The notes under the pieces: model-generated
Told to the model about the DNA's origin: nothing
Databases searched by the model: none
Seen by the model: the letters and a program-made list of their open reading frames with translations, nothing else
Position numbers and translations under genes: made by a program
Part shown: in pieces, positions 27,623 through 35,929 of the stretch
Layout of the letters: each line of letters begins with the position of its first letter
Numbering within the stretch: the first letter of the stretch is position 1
Assembly: GCF_002201895.1 (NCBI RefSeq)
Contig: NZ_CP019436.1
Span: forward strand, 1,277,867-1,341,866
Source of the DNA: Methanopyrus sp. SNP6
Lineage (GTDB): Archaea; JAADCQ01; Methanopyri; Methanopyrales; Methanopyraceae
Length of the DNA stretch: 64,000 nt
Direction of reading: 5' to 3'

Positions 27623-28921
27623 TTACCGGACTTCGAATTCCGGATAAGGTGACGTAGAGAAGAGCGCGTCGTCCAAGCCCTCCCTTTCCGCCTTCTCTGA
27701 CACTCTCAGACCCACGATCGCGTCGATCGCCTTGTAGACCATCAACGCCGTTACCGCTGAGTACGCAATACACACCAGTACGCCGGCGATCTGCGCCGTG
27801 AGGCTCACGCCACCGACACCTCCGAGCACCTTGGCACCGAAGATTCCGGCTGCGATACCTCCCCAGGCACCGCACACTCCGTGTACCGGGAACGCCGCGA
27901 CCACGTCGTCGATGCCCTTCCGCTCCAACCAGCTGAACGCAGGCTTGATGATCAGTCCCGCCACGATACCGGTGATCAGGGCTCCTATGGGACTCATGAC
28001 GTCGGCTCCCGCACAAACGGCCACGGCTCCCGCCAGGATACCGTTTGCAGTCCATAGCGGGTCGAACCGCGAAACCAGACCCGCCGACAGCAGGGCACCA
28101 CACATCGCCAGCGTGGTGTTCGCGGCTACCAGCGAGCTGATCCACGACTCGTTCGTCGGGTCGTAGAGCACCGCCGAGCTACCCACGTTGAAACCGTACC
28201 AACCTACCACCAGCATCAGCGTACCAAGGAACACGTGTGGGATGTTGTGTCCCGGGATCGGTACCGGCTTACCGTCCTTGAACCTCCCGATCCTCGGACC
28301 AAGCAGCCATGCCGCGATCAGGGCGACGGTGCCTCCGAAGGCGTGAACCACGGTCGAACCGGCGAAGTCGTGGTACGGTTGGCCGAAGACCTTGGCGAAC
28401 AAGCCGGTGTCGCCGCCCATCCAGCCGCCGCCCCAAGTCCACAGCACGAAAATCGGGTACACTACCGACGAGAGGACCAGTGATCCCAGCATGTAGGCCT
28501 TGAAGTCCATCCTTTCGGCGACGGATCCCGAGATGATTGTCACTGCCTTGTTGCAGAACGACCATTGGAACAGTGCGAACGCCAAAGCGTAAGGTAATAT
28601 CGACTTCATCGGGTCGGCAGCCCATGCTTTGGCCGAGAATAGGTTCGACAGCCACCACCCGAGTCCCTTTGCGTACTCGGGGAACGCGATCACGAAACCC
28701 AGTAGCATGAACGCGATGGCTGTGATCCCCACATCTACCAGACACTTCATGAAAATCGAGGTTATGTTCTTGCTACGGATCTGACCTGATTCTAAGAACA
28801 TGAAACCTACTTGCATCATTACGACGAGTACCATCGCCCAGATCAGGAAAAAGATCGCACCCGGTCCCTGAGCTCCCCACGTCGCGAGTACTCGGTATAA
28901 ATCGCCCATGTCTGCCGGCAA
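27623..28921 (-). CDS. amt: Ammonium transporter Amt
   Basis: Amt is a trimeric membrane channel for ammonium. The 432-residue protein has about 11 helices and the twin pore histidines in STVVHAFGG and FPVHGVCGAWGG. The entry-gate phenylalanine and tryptophan region is FQWSFCNKAVTIISGSVAERM-like around residue 120. It starts at TTG 28921, five bases after GGGGGG, with ATG 28909 as an alternative. glnB follows. The divergent gene on the other strand starts about 100 bases away, and the gap holds an AT-rich stretch (GGATAAATC on the minus strand) that may be the amt TATA box. Confidence 0.95.
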   Translation of the reverse strand: MPADMGDLYRVLATWGAQGPGAIFFLIWAMVLVVMMQVGFMFLESGQIRSKNITSIFMKCLVDVGITAIAFMLLGFVIAFPEYAKGLGWWLSNLFSAKAWAADPMKSILPYALAFALFQWSFCNKAVTIISGSVAERMDFKAYMLGSLVLSSVVYPIFVLWTWGGGWMGGDTGLFAKVFGQPYHDFAGSTVVHAFGGTVALIAAWLLGPRIGRFKDGKPVPIPGHNIPHVFLGTLMLVVGWYGFNVGSSAVLYDPTNESWISSLVAANTTLAMCGALLSAGLVSRFDPLWTANGILAGAVAVCAGADVMSPIGALITGIVAGLIIKPAFSWLERKGIDDVVAAFPVHGVCGAWGGIAAGIFGAKVLGGVGGVSLTAQIAGVLVCIAYSAVTALMVYKAIDAIVGLRVSEKAEREGLDDALFSTSPYPEFEVR

Positions 28922-29028
28922 CGATCTCCCCCCAAGAATTTCCGGCTCTTCCCTCCGGATGGGCTTGACTATTGGATTTATCCTACGATCATTTACCGGA
29001 AAAATTGACCGGAAAGAGGGTGCCGGTG

Positions 29029-29949
29029 ATGGACGTCATAGGGCTCGTCGTACACTACCTACTGGTGATCGCGAAGGTGGCACCTCTCGTATTCTTGGGG
29101 TTCTTTTTGGCTTCAATGATGATAATCCTCCGAGTACACGAAAGGTTAGGAAAACTGATGGGTAGGAGGCTAGCGAGGCTGGGATTGACCCCCGAAGCCG
29201 CTTCCGCGATGGCGGCCTCGCTCGTGAGTCCCAGCGCGGGATATCCCGTACTAGCCGAGTTCCGGCGTGAGGGTCGCCTGGACGATCGTGACGTGGTGTT
29301 GCTAGTCGTCGCCACCACGTTCCCTACTACGGTGGGTGAAATGTTCCTGAAAGGGCCGTTCTTTGCGGCCCTGGCAATACTCGGCCCGAAGCTAGGAACG
29401 GAGTACATGGGTGCGCTCTTCGTCACCGCGCTGCTCCAGACGCTCCCCGCCCTGATACTGTACGGAGTGCGCTCCGGCGACGGTCCCGACATCCGTCTGC
29501 CGTCGACGTCTCGTGACGACATCCCACCCTTCCGCGAGGCCGTGATCGAGGGGCTACGGCGTGCGGCCCGGAGGATGAAATACGTCCTACCCAGGATGAT
29601 CGGGATCGGATTACCCATGGTGATCCTGGCGGAAGTCCTTCGGTCGTGGGTCCACGGAGGCCTCGGTCCGGTGGTGGCGATCACCCTCGCCAACGTCAGC
29701 CACTACACGGTCGGATACGCCACGGCGGCGGAGCTGGTCCACAGAGGAGTGCTCTCGGATAGCGAAGCGGTGGCGGCCCTGCTCATCGCGGGATGCGCCA
29801 ACGTACTGGTGATATTCTTGAAGGCGTCGTTAGCGACGTACATATCGATCTTCGGCTCCAAGCTTGGTCTTCGGGCGTGGGCCGCGAACTTAGGATCCAG
29901 CATCGGAGCCCGGCTCCTAATGGCGTACGCGATACTGCGGTGGTCGTAG
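29029..29949 (+). CDS. Membrane protein with nucleoside-recognition (gate) domains
   Basis: A roughly 306-residue membrane protein with about eight helices. It contains two gate-type repeats: the first near LVSPSAGYPVLAEF and TTFPTTVGEMFLKGP, the second near TLANVSHYTVGYATAAELV and LLIAGCANVLVIFLKASLATY. This matches the nucleoside-recognition domain family found in spore maturation and nucleoside transport proteins and in several methanogen paralogues. I prefer ATG 29029, seven bases after GAGGGTG; ATG 28972 is possible. The substrate is unknown. Confidence 0.72.
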   Translation: MDVIGLVVHYLLVIAKVAPLVFLGFFLASMMIILRVHERLGKLMGRRLARLGLTPEAASAMAASLVSPSAGYPVLAEFRREGRLDDRDVVLLVVATTFPTTVGEMFLKGPFFAALAILGPKLGTEYMGALFVTALLQTLPALILYGVRSGDGPDIRLPSTSRDDIPPFREAVIEGLRRAARRMKYVLPRMIGIGLPMVILAEVLRSWVHGGLGPVVAITLANVSHYTVGYATAAELVHRGVLSDSEAVAALLIAGCANVLVIFLKASLATYISIFGSKLGLRAWAANLGSSIGARLLMAYAILRWS

Positions 29950-29962
29950 CTGGGGAGTCAAC

Positions 29963-29968
29963 TTTATA
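29963..29968 (+). promoter_or_regulatory. TATA box of alba
   Basis: TTTATA inside ACTTTATAGG stands out in GC-rich sequence 80 bases before the alba start. It predicts transcription starting near 29993. Confidence 0.5.
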
Positions 29969-29992
29969 GGACCGAACGCGGCGGCTCGGTCC
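29969..29992 (+). repeat. Inverted repeat at the alba transcription start
   Basis: GGACCGA (29969-29975) and TCGGTCC (29986-29992) form a perfect seven-base inverted repeat directly after the TATA box, at the expected transcription start. It is followed by two copies of CCGCCTGCG (29991-29999 and 30008-30016). A DNA operator, possibly for autoregulation of this abundant DNA-binding protein, is more likely than an RNA structure because it would lie mostly upstream of the RNA. Confidence 0.4.
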
Positions 29993-30048
29993 GCCTGCGA
30001 AAGACACCGCCTGCGGTGATAGGGAAGAGATGCAAGCGGGGTGTTCTC

Positions 30049-30330
30049 GTGGCTGAGGAGAACGTAATCTACGTCGGCAACAAGCCCGTAACCAACTACG
30101 TCCTGGCGGTGATGACGCAGTTCAGTGAAGGCGCCGACGAAGTGAAACTCGTCGCTCGTGGTCGTGCGATCAGCCGTGCAGTCGACGTCGCTGAGTTCAT
30201 CAGGAACAACGTCATGCCGGAGGTCGAAGTCAAGGACATCGAGATCGGCACCGAAGAGATCGAAACGGAAGAAGGTGATACCATCAGTGTGTCCACGATC
30301 GCCATCACCCTGGCTAAGCCGCCCGAATAA
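30049..30330 (+). CDS. albA: Chromatin protein Alba
   Basis: Alba is a small dimeric DNA- and RNA-binding protein that coats archaeal DNA. The start [20 protein letters not shown] carries the lysine in the conserved GNKPV motif (usually GxKP), whose acetylation by other enzymes weakens DNA binding in related species. [18 protein letters not shown] is the conserved DNA-facing helix region. Length is 93 residues. GTG 30049 with GGGGTG seven bases upstream matches the family start. A Sir2-type deacylase gene is at 12841-13602. Confidence 0.95.
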   Translation: MAEENVIYVGNKPVTNYVLAVMTQFSEGADEVKLVARGRAISRAVDVAEFIRNNVMPEVEVKDIEIGTEEIETEEGDTISVSTIAITLAKPPE

Positions 30331-30350
30331 CGCCCCTCCTTCCTCCTCCC

Positions 30351-30962
30351 ATGAGAGTACCCGATTCACCTGATCTCCCATCCGTAAAGGACCTGATAAC
30401 GCGAAGTCAGGTCACAATGGACGCCGATCAGCCCCTCAAGTTCACCCGAAGACCATACACGAACGCAAGGTGAACAGGTTGCCCGTCGCCGAGCGTGTCT
30501 CGACTCGGTCTTGGATGTCGCAAATGCTACGTTCGTGGACCTTCATCCTGGGGAATTAAGGTCTCGTAGGCCATGTCATCGTCCGTGATCATCTCATCCA
30601 GAATCATCTCATCAAGAGCCACTGTCTTCGACGCCACCCAGACCATGCTAGCCCACGATATCTCCGGGCTTCTTGATGGCGACCGCCTCGTCGGAACAAT
30701 CAATGAGACCGACTTACCGGAGCTCGTGCGGTCCGAGGACGCGGCGCTTCACATGGTCAATGGTCCGATCACGGTGTAGGACGGTACCAGCCTGCTTCAA
30801 GCACGTCGACTCATGTTCGACGTGATGAGAACGCCGATCTCCGCACGGACCGACTATGGTCTGATCGACGCCGCCGAGCTCATCGCCCGGAAACGGGTCC
30901 TCGGGTCCGGTGATCAACTACCAGGACTGATCTCCTGCACCTATTTGGAGGTGGCCGGCTAA
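30351..30962 (+). pseudogene. Decayed CBS-domain protein
   Basis: Pieces of a protein with CBS domain pairs appear in order but in different frames. MRVPDSPDLPSVKDLITRSQVTMDAD starts at 30351 and stops at about 30473; VNRLPVAERV follows in another frame. From 30573 comes TQTMLAHDISGLLDGDRLVGTINETDL, stopped by TAG at 30777-30779. After it, in the same frame, DGTSLLQARRLMFDVMRTPI and YGLIDAAELIARKRVL continue. CBS domains bind adenine nucleotides and act as sensors. A 15-base tandem duplication (ATCATCTCATCCAGA, then the same with one change) near 30588-30617 adds IISSRIISSR. At least two frameshifts and one stop. Confidence 0.72.
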
Positions 30963-31005
30963 TTCTTAACCTCCACCAACCGCCCGTCGGACGGGCTCAC
31001 CCGGG

Positions 31006-33048
31006 ATGGTCGAGCGCGCCGTCGGCATCGATGTAGGAGGAACTTTTACCGACTTGGTGGAGTACGACGGACGGGAGCTCCGTGTCCGGAAGGTCCTGTC
31101 GTCCCCCCGGCGGCCCGAACGGGGCTTCACGGAAGCTCTTAAAACCATCGAAGCGAGTCCGAGTATCATCCTCCACGCCACGACTATCGGAACCAACGCG
31201 TTTCTGGGTCAGAAGGGACTTGAGTTGCCAGAAGTTGCTCTTGTGACGACACTCGGGTTTCGCGACGCGATCGAGATAGGACGGCAGGTTCGTCCCCAGA
31301 CCTACTCGTTGTCACCTCAAAAACCAGAACCGCTCGTACCTCGACGACTCAGGTTCGATGTCAAGGAGCGTACCTCACCCGACGGCGAGATTATAGTACC
31401 TGTCGACGAGGACGAGCTCCGCCGCATCGCCCGCCGCATCTCGGTCGAGGGCGTCGATGTGGTAGTTATCGCCTTTCTCCACGCCTACGCTAATCCGGCC
31501 AACGAGTGCAAGGCGAAAGAGATCTTGGAGGAGGAGCTCGATGATGTCGAGGTAGTATGTTCACACGAGGTATGTAACGAATACCGCGAGTACGAGCGGA
31601 CTTCGACGACCCTCGTCAACGCGGTCTTACGGCCGATCGTCACGGAGTACGTCGAAAGGACTTGGGACGTCGTCCGCGACGCCGGTGCCTCTGAGTACTT
31701 CCTGATGCAGTCGGACGGGTACGCCGTGCCGGCCGAGCTCACCCTCCATACTCCGGCCAAGCTCATCGAGTCGGGTCCCGCCGCCGGAGTCGTCGCAGCC
31801 CGATACCTGGGTGAAACACTGGGCAGGGATCGCTTGGTCTCGTTCGACATGGGAGGAACGACGGCCAAGGCCGGTACGGTTGTTGAAGGTCGTTACGAGG
31901 TGACTAAGGAGTACGAGGTGGGTGGTGAGGTACACAGGGGTCGTAGGATTCGTGGTTCGGGGTATCCCGTTCTTCATCGCTTCATAGACCTGACGGAGTG
32001 TAGCGCCGGCGGCGGTACGATACTTTGGATCGACGAGGCCGGCGCGCTCCGGGTGGGACCGCTGAGCGCCGGAGCCGACCCGGGTCCGGTTTGCTACGGG
32101 AAGGGAGGTACGGACCCTACGATAACCGACGCCAACGTCGTCCTGGGACGACTCAACCGACGTGCCCTTCTCGGCGGCGAGATGCCCATCGACGCCGAGG
32201 CCGCCGATCGTGCGCTCTCGGAGCTCGCGGACGAGCTCGGGCTCGAGCCGGAGGAAGCCGCGTATCAGGCCCTGTGCCTCGTCGTCGAGGAGATGGCTCG
32301 GATCGTGCGTATAGTCACGGTGGAGCGCGGCCACGATCCCCGCGAGTTCTCGATGGTCGCTTTCGGTGGTGCAGGACCATTACACGCGGCGGAGCTGGCC
32401 GAGATCTTGGAGGTCGAGGAAGTAATAGTGCCCTTGCACCCTGGCGTGTTCTCGGCGTACGGACTCCTCGCGGCTGAGGTCGCCTGGGAACACGTTACCC
32501 CTGTCATGAGGACGCTCGAGGAGCTCGACGATGAGGAGTTGCGCGCGGTCGTGAGGAGCACAGCGGAGAATGCGGCTAAGCGCCTACCGAAGGAGCCGGA
32601 CGACGTTCGGATCGTGGTGGAAGCGAGGTACCGCGGGCAGGCGCATGAGCTCGAGGTTCAGACGGGGCCGGACGTGACGACAGACGAGCTCGATGAAGCT
32701 TTCCACGAGCGGCATCGCGCCGTTCACGGGTTCCAACTCGATGCTCCAGTAGAGATCGTCAACGTCCGCGCCATCGCAGTGATTGAACGGAAACCACCCG
32801 AACCGAGTCCGCTCAAGAAAGGTGGGGAAGGGAACCCCGAGCGTGCACTCTCCGGAACCCGGGAGGTGTACTTCAAAGAGGAAGGTTACCTGGAAACTCC
32901 TGTGTTCGACAGAAACACCCTGAGAGCTGGTGATATCATCGAAGGACCGGCGGTAATCGAGCAGTACGATTCGACCACTCTCATACCGCCCGGCTGGGAG
33001 GCGCGTGTTCACGAGTCAGGCGCTATTCTGCTCCGCCGGATCGAGTGA
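31006..33048 (+). CDS. hyuA: Hydantoinase/oxoprolinase A subunit (HyuA)
   Basis: HyuA-type proteins are ATP-using ASKHA-fold subunits that open hydantoin or 5-oxoproline rings with HyuB. The start VGIDVGGTFTDLV holds the phosphate-binding loop. HATTIGTNAFL, LIESGPAAGVVAA, SFDMGGTTAKAG and VAFGGAGPLHA are family hallmarks. Length of 680 residues fits the full HyuA. No hyuB lies next to it; the nearest relative is the shorter paralogue at 33591-35048 on the other strand. Substrate is unknown: hydantoin, 5-oxoproline and N-methylhydantoin are all possible. Confidence 0.9.
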   Translation: MVERAVGIDVGGTFTDLVEYDGRELRVRKVLSSPRRPERGFTEALKTIEASPSIILHATTIGTNAFLGQKGLELPEVALVTTLGFRDAIEIGRQVRPQTYSLSPQKPEPLVPRRLRFDVKERTSPDGEIIVPVDEDELRRIARRISVEGVDVVVIAFLHAYANPANECKAKEILEEELDDVEVVCSHEVCNEYREYERTSTTLVNAVLRPIVTEYVERTWDVVRDAGASEYFLMQSDGYAVPAELTLHTPAKLIESGPAAGVVAARYLGETLGRDRLVSFDMGGTTAKAGTVVEGRYEVTKEYEVGGEVHRGRRIRGSGYPVLHRFIDLTECSAGGGTILWIDEAGALRVGPLSAGADPGPVCYGKGGTDPTITDANVVLGRLNRRALLGGEMPIDAEAADRALSELADELGLEPEEAAYQALCLVVEEMARIVRIVTVERGHDPREFSMVAFGGAGPLHAAELAEILEVEEVIVPLHPGVFSAYGLLAAEVAWEHVTPVMRTLEELDDEELRAVVRSTAENAAKRLPKEPDDVRIVVEARYRGQAHELEVQTGPDVTTDELDEAFHERHRAVHGFQLDAPVEIVNVRAIAVIERKPPEPSPLKKGGEGNPERALSGTREVYFKEEGYLETPVFDRNTLRAGDIIEGPAVIEQYDSTTLIPPGWEARVHESGAILLRRIE

Positions 33049-33146
33049 TACGAGAACATCCTGAACGTGCTCTCACACCCTCTCATCCATAACCATCGGA
33101 TGCGTCGGAGTCCTGGTGGACCCGTGAGGTCATCCCCGCACCGCCG

Positions 33147-33470
33147 ATGGAAACCGTTTCAGTGATGATGATCCTGGGTGAGGTGGTACTGTGCGTGATC
33201 TACGGCCACAGGGTGGCCGATGCTGTATCGGAAGTAAGTCAGTCTCTATCCTCGCATTGGCATGGACACGTGCGATCCATGGAGGACTTAGCTGTGAGGA
33301 TCGTAGAGGAACTCGGGAGATCGCTCGGCTGGGAGTCGGAAGAAGTGCGACGATGGCAGGCGATCGTGCGGACCATCGGTGATCTCGCAAGGAGGGGGAC
33401 TTATCTGAGCTTCCTTGATATTGTTACGCTCTCCATAACGATTCCGGATGGAGCCGCGGCCGGGATTTGA
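33147..33470 (+). CDS. Uncharacterised small protein overlapping the tRNA-Cys 3' end
   Basis: A 107-residue frame from ATG 33147. It opens with a hydrophobic stretch (MMILGEVVLCVIYGH) and then looks helical and charged (MEDLAVRIVEELGRSLGWESEEV). The last few codons lie inside the tRNA-Cys gene on the opposite strand, which suggests the frame runs past its original end and is truncated. No family recognised. It may be a gene remnant. Confidence 0.35.
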   Translation: METVSVMMILGEVVLCVIYGHRVADAVSEVSQSLSSHWHGHVRSMEDLAVRIVEELGRSLGWESEEVRRWQAIVRTIGDLARRGTYLSFLDIVTLSITIPDGAAAGI

Positions 33471-33545
33471 ACCCGGGTAACGGGATATCCGCCGGGACTG
33501 TGCCTGGCTGCAGTCCCGCGCCCAGCCAGGCTAGGCTGCCGCGGC
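33449..33545 (-). tRNA. tRNA-Cys (GCA) with a 21-base intron and C at position 8
   Basis: Read on the minus strand, GCCGCGG and CCGCGGC form the acceptor stem, with U at the discriminator (cysteine identity) and an encoded CCA. The D arm is GCCT...GGGC, the T arm CCGGG-TTCAAAT-CCCGG, the variable loop TTAC. The anticodon arm is CGGGA-CTGCAG, intron, A-TCCCG, with anticodon GCA at 33511-33509. The intron (33507-33487) lies at 37/38, and a bulge-helix-bulge forms: CUGC pairs with GCGG, with bulges AGC and AUA cut after their second bases. Mature length is 76. Position 8 is C, not U, as in tRNAs edited by the Methanopyrus deaminase CDAT8. Confidence 0.93.
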
Positions 33546-33579
33546 GACCATCCGAACCGTGGGGCCTGTCCACCTACCA

Positions 33580-33588
33580 GTTTTTAAG
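33580..33588 (-). promoter_or_regulatory. TATA box of tRNA-Cys
   Basis: On the minus strand this reads CTTAAAAAC, about 35-43 bases before the 5' end of the tRNA. That is right for an archaeal box A with a short leader. It lies directly after the stop of the hyuA-like gene, so the tRNA has its own promoter. Confidence 0.5.
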
Positions 33589-33590
33589 CC

Positions 33591-35048
33591 TTACCCTGGT
33601 GAGGGTGGCTCAACGCCGGGAGTTCTGTACAAGTATACCTCGGCCCATTGGCCCACGCGAACTCCCCCGCGTACGATCTCGAAGGCACGGACCCTGATCT
33701 CGTCGGGCTCGAAGCCGGCAGCTTCGGTGGCGAGCTCAGCCAATTCTTCGCGACTGTACACGCGACCCCGATCGACTTCGAACTTCTCCCCCGCGGGAGC
33801 GACGTGTCCGTACCCTCGCTCGGTATGTACGTAGACGACGGCTTCGCGGGCGCGACGGGCGACGGCGCAGCCGACGGCGTTGCAGACATCGTGGTAGGGA
33901 ACCACTTCGCCGACGCCGGTTAGCTCGCGGAGGGCGGGCGCGAGGGCACCGGCCCAGAGGACGGGACCGTCGTACGTCTCGAACCTCCGAAGCAACTCCC
34001 GACGTAGAGTTTCGAGAGTATCCTCGGCTACCTCGTGGGGATCGCCAAGCTCGCGAAGAACGCGACGAGACTTGCATGGATCGCCGTCTGGCTCTGGATC
34101 GTGGTACCCGGCGACGACCAGGGCGTCGGTCAAGGTGGGTTCGGAACCGCCGTAGCAGGCCGGGGTGGCAGTGTCGTCTGTGATTCTCTCACCGGTGAGG
34201 ACGACGTTGCCACCGTACGGGAGAGAGCGGACGTTGGCGGCTCGGACGGCGGTCAGGTACCCGAAGAGCTCGGCACCTTCCTCGATGGCCGGGCGCCCGT
34301 CACGGGCCTTTGTAATGTCGATGGTAGCACCACCTACGTCGGCGAGTAGGAAGTCATCGAGACCTGTGAGGTAAGCAGCACCTAGGACGCCGGCAGCTGG
34401 TCCTGAGTGAAGGACGTTGACAGGAACGCGGAGAGCCTCTTCGGGGGTCTGGAGTCCACCGTCACCACGAAGCACGCCGTCGACGCGACCAAGGGCTTCG
34501 AGAAATCGGCGGGTGATCCGTTTGACGCGGGCGCCGAGTACCGCCGTGGCGACGCGGCGTGGGAAGTTACCGTAAGGTAGGTGGTAGCCGGGGATCGTCT
34601 CGACGTAGGCATTTCGGTGAGCTTCGATAATCTTCCGCTCCAGATCCGCGTTACGATGGGAGTACTTCGCGACGACGGCTAGGGCGTAGCCCCTTTCTGG
34701 AGGCTCCACAGCGTCTGGGTCTGGTTCCTCGACGACTTCACCTCGATGGTCGACGTAACCGGGAAGAACGTCGGTACGGTCGGCTAAGTCGAGGAGGGGG
34801 TCGGGGTCTAGGCCAGGACCGGGGATAAGGACGAGGTGAACGGGGTCGGTACGACCGCGTGTAAGGGCGTTGATCGGAAGGGTGGTGCTAACACGTCGCT
34901 CGTCGGCGTCAAGCGTACGGAGAGCGCGGCGGATCGGTTCGAGGAGCTTACCGTCTCGCGGTACCTTGACGCGATCCTCGACTTCTCCATCCTCGAGGAC
35001 GACGGCGTCAACGTGAGTGCTGCCGGTGTCGAGACCGAGGATGCGCAT
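33591..35048 (-). CDS. HyuA-like ATPase, short archaeal form
   Basis: A 485-residue relative of HyuA. LGLDTGSTHVDAVVL is the N-terminal phosphate-binding loop, NVLHSGPAAGVLGAAYL the conserved GPAAG segment, and LLADVGGATIDITKA the second phosphate loop. The C-terminal third of full HyuA is missing and no HyuB is near. The family includes archaeal proteins of unknown function. ATG 35048 has GGGGGA seven bases upstream. It faces the full-length hyuA across the tRNA-Cys gene. Confidence 0.75.
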   Translation of the reverse strand: MRILGLDTGSTHVDAVVLEDGEVEDRVKVPRDGKLLEPIRRALRTLDADERRVSTTLPINALTRGRTDPVHLVLIPGPGLDPDPLLDLADRTDVLPGYVDHRGEVVEEPDPDAVEPPERGYALAVVAKYSHRNADLERKIIEAHRNAYVETIPGYHLPYGNFPRRVATAVLGARVKRITRRFLEALGRVDGVLRGDGGLQTPEEALRVPVNVLHSGPAAGVLGAAYLTGLDDFLLADVGGATIDITKARDGRPAIEEGAELFGYLTAVRAANVRSLPYGGNVVLTGERITDDTATPACYGGSEPTLTDALVVAGYHDPEPDGDPCKSRRVLRELGDPHEVAEDTLETLRRELLRRFETYDGPVLWAGALAPALRELTGVGEVVPYHDVCNAVGCAVARRAREAVVYVHTERGYGHVAPAGEKFEVDRGRVYSREELAELATEAAGFEPDEIRVRAFEIVRGGVRVGQWAEVYLYRTPGVEPPSPG

Positions 35049-35119
35049 GCTCAGTCCCCCGGTGACGTCGGGAGTCTCGGTGCGTGACTGTGAGCGTAGT
35101 GTGCGTCTGGGCCGGTAGA

Positions 35120-35545
35120 CTAATCATCGATCTGGAGCTGGAACTCCTCCCTGACTGTGCCGTAAGGACCCTCGTAGCGAACTACGAGCCGGTACTTGCC
35201 AGGTTCTTCCGGTGTGTGGAACTCAAACTCCACCCAATCGTCGGCCCAAACCTCGGGCTCGCTCAGGTCGATACGACCTAGCTCGGAGTTTTCGGCACCG
35301 TTAAGACTGAATTCTAGAGTACCCTCCCACAGAGGACCGCCGCCGCGAAGAGTGAGTAAATAAGGTCGAACGAACACTATTGCTGACGAACCGGCCGGGG
35401 CCGAGACTGGTGCGAAGATCTCGAGCGTCAGCGCTACTCCTCGGACGCGTGAGATGACGACGGTCGGAACGTACTTAAAACCCAGTCGAGCCATCATCCT
35501 TTCCCACTCCAGCCACGCGTCCTCCTCTGGATCGATGGGAGTCAA
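35120..35545 (-). CDS. Small beta-sandwich protein of unknown function
   Basis: A 141-residue protein rich in alternating beta-strand patterns (VALTLEIFAPVSAPAG, AIVFVRPYLL, EFSLNGAENSELG). It ends with WVEFEFHTPEEPGKYRLVVRYEG, the pattern of an immunoglobulin-like or CARDB-type domain where EPGKY forms the last turn. No signal peptide is seen. TTG 35545 has GGGGG seven bases upstream; ATG codons about 20 residues further in would remove an acidic helix. It lies 71 bases upstream of the hyuA-like gene, in the same direction. Function unknown. Confidence 0.55.
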   Translation of the reverse strand: MTPIDPEEDAWLEWERMMARLGFKYVPTVVISRVRGVALTLEIFAPVSAPAGSSAIVFVRPYLLTLRGGGPLWEGTLEFSLNGAENSELGRIDLSEPEVWADDWVEFEFHTPEEPGKYRLVVRYEGPYGTVREEFQLQIDD

Positions 35546-35927
35546 TCCCCGGCCCCCTTCGACCCCGTTCGGGCGACGGCGCTGGCCCTTGGGCTCCGCC
35601 CTGTTTCTCCAAGAAAAAGCCTTGCGGACAGTCAAAGCGATCACAATCCGCGTTTGGTGTACAAATGGCCGCATGATGTTCGCACGGCAGTTCGCCCCAC
35701 GGTAACTGGTCGTGCCCGCATGACGCTGCGAGAGTTATGGGGAACCCGTTCGGTCGACGGTGGATCTTGATCCGCAGTTGTTCGGCCCTATTCTCAGCGA
35801 CACCGATGCAGTGTACCGACGGAGCACCCACGTCCGCGCAGCTTCCGAGGCCGATGAGAGGCACTGCGGGCGACGCACGTGCGATATGATCCAGTTCATA
35901 CCGTGGATGTAGTCCATCACAACCCAT
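35475..35927 (-). other. Possible cysteine/histidine-rich ORF or remnant
   Basis: From ATG 35927 a frame reads CADVGAPSVHCIGVAENRAEQL, then CGHDQLPWGELPCEHHAAIC and CDRFDCPQGFFLEKQGG, a spacing of cysteines and histidines that looks like a metal-binding protein. It then runs into the next gene in another frame without a natural end. It may be a 3'-truncated gene. No family recognised, and the composition could mislead. Confidence 0.3.
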
Positions 35928-35929
35928 CG

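Noticed and set aside
33160-33200. C box-like GTGATGA suggesting a C/D guide RNA
   Set aside because: No matching D box (CTGA) or C'/D' pair at the right spacing.
33462-33560. Class II tRNA (Leu or Ser) reading with a long variable arm
   Set aside because: The apparent long arm is explained by an intron; U73, anticodon GCA and the short TTAC variable loop fit tRNA-Cys, and the bulge-helix-bulge supports splicing.
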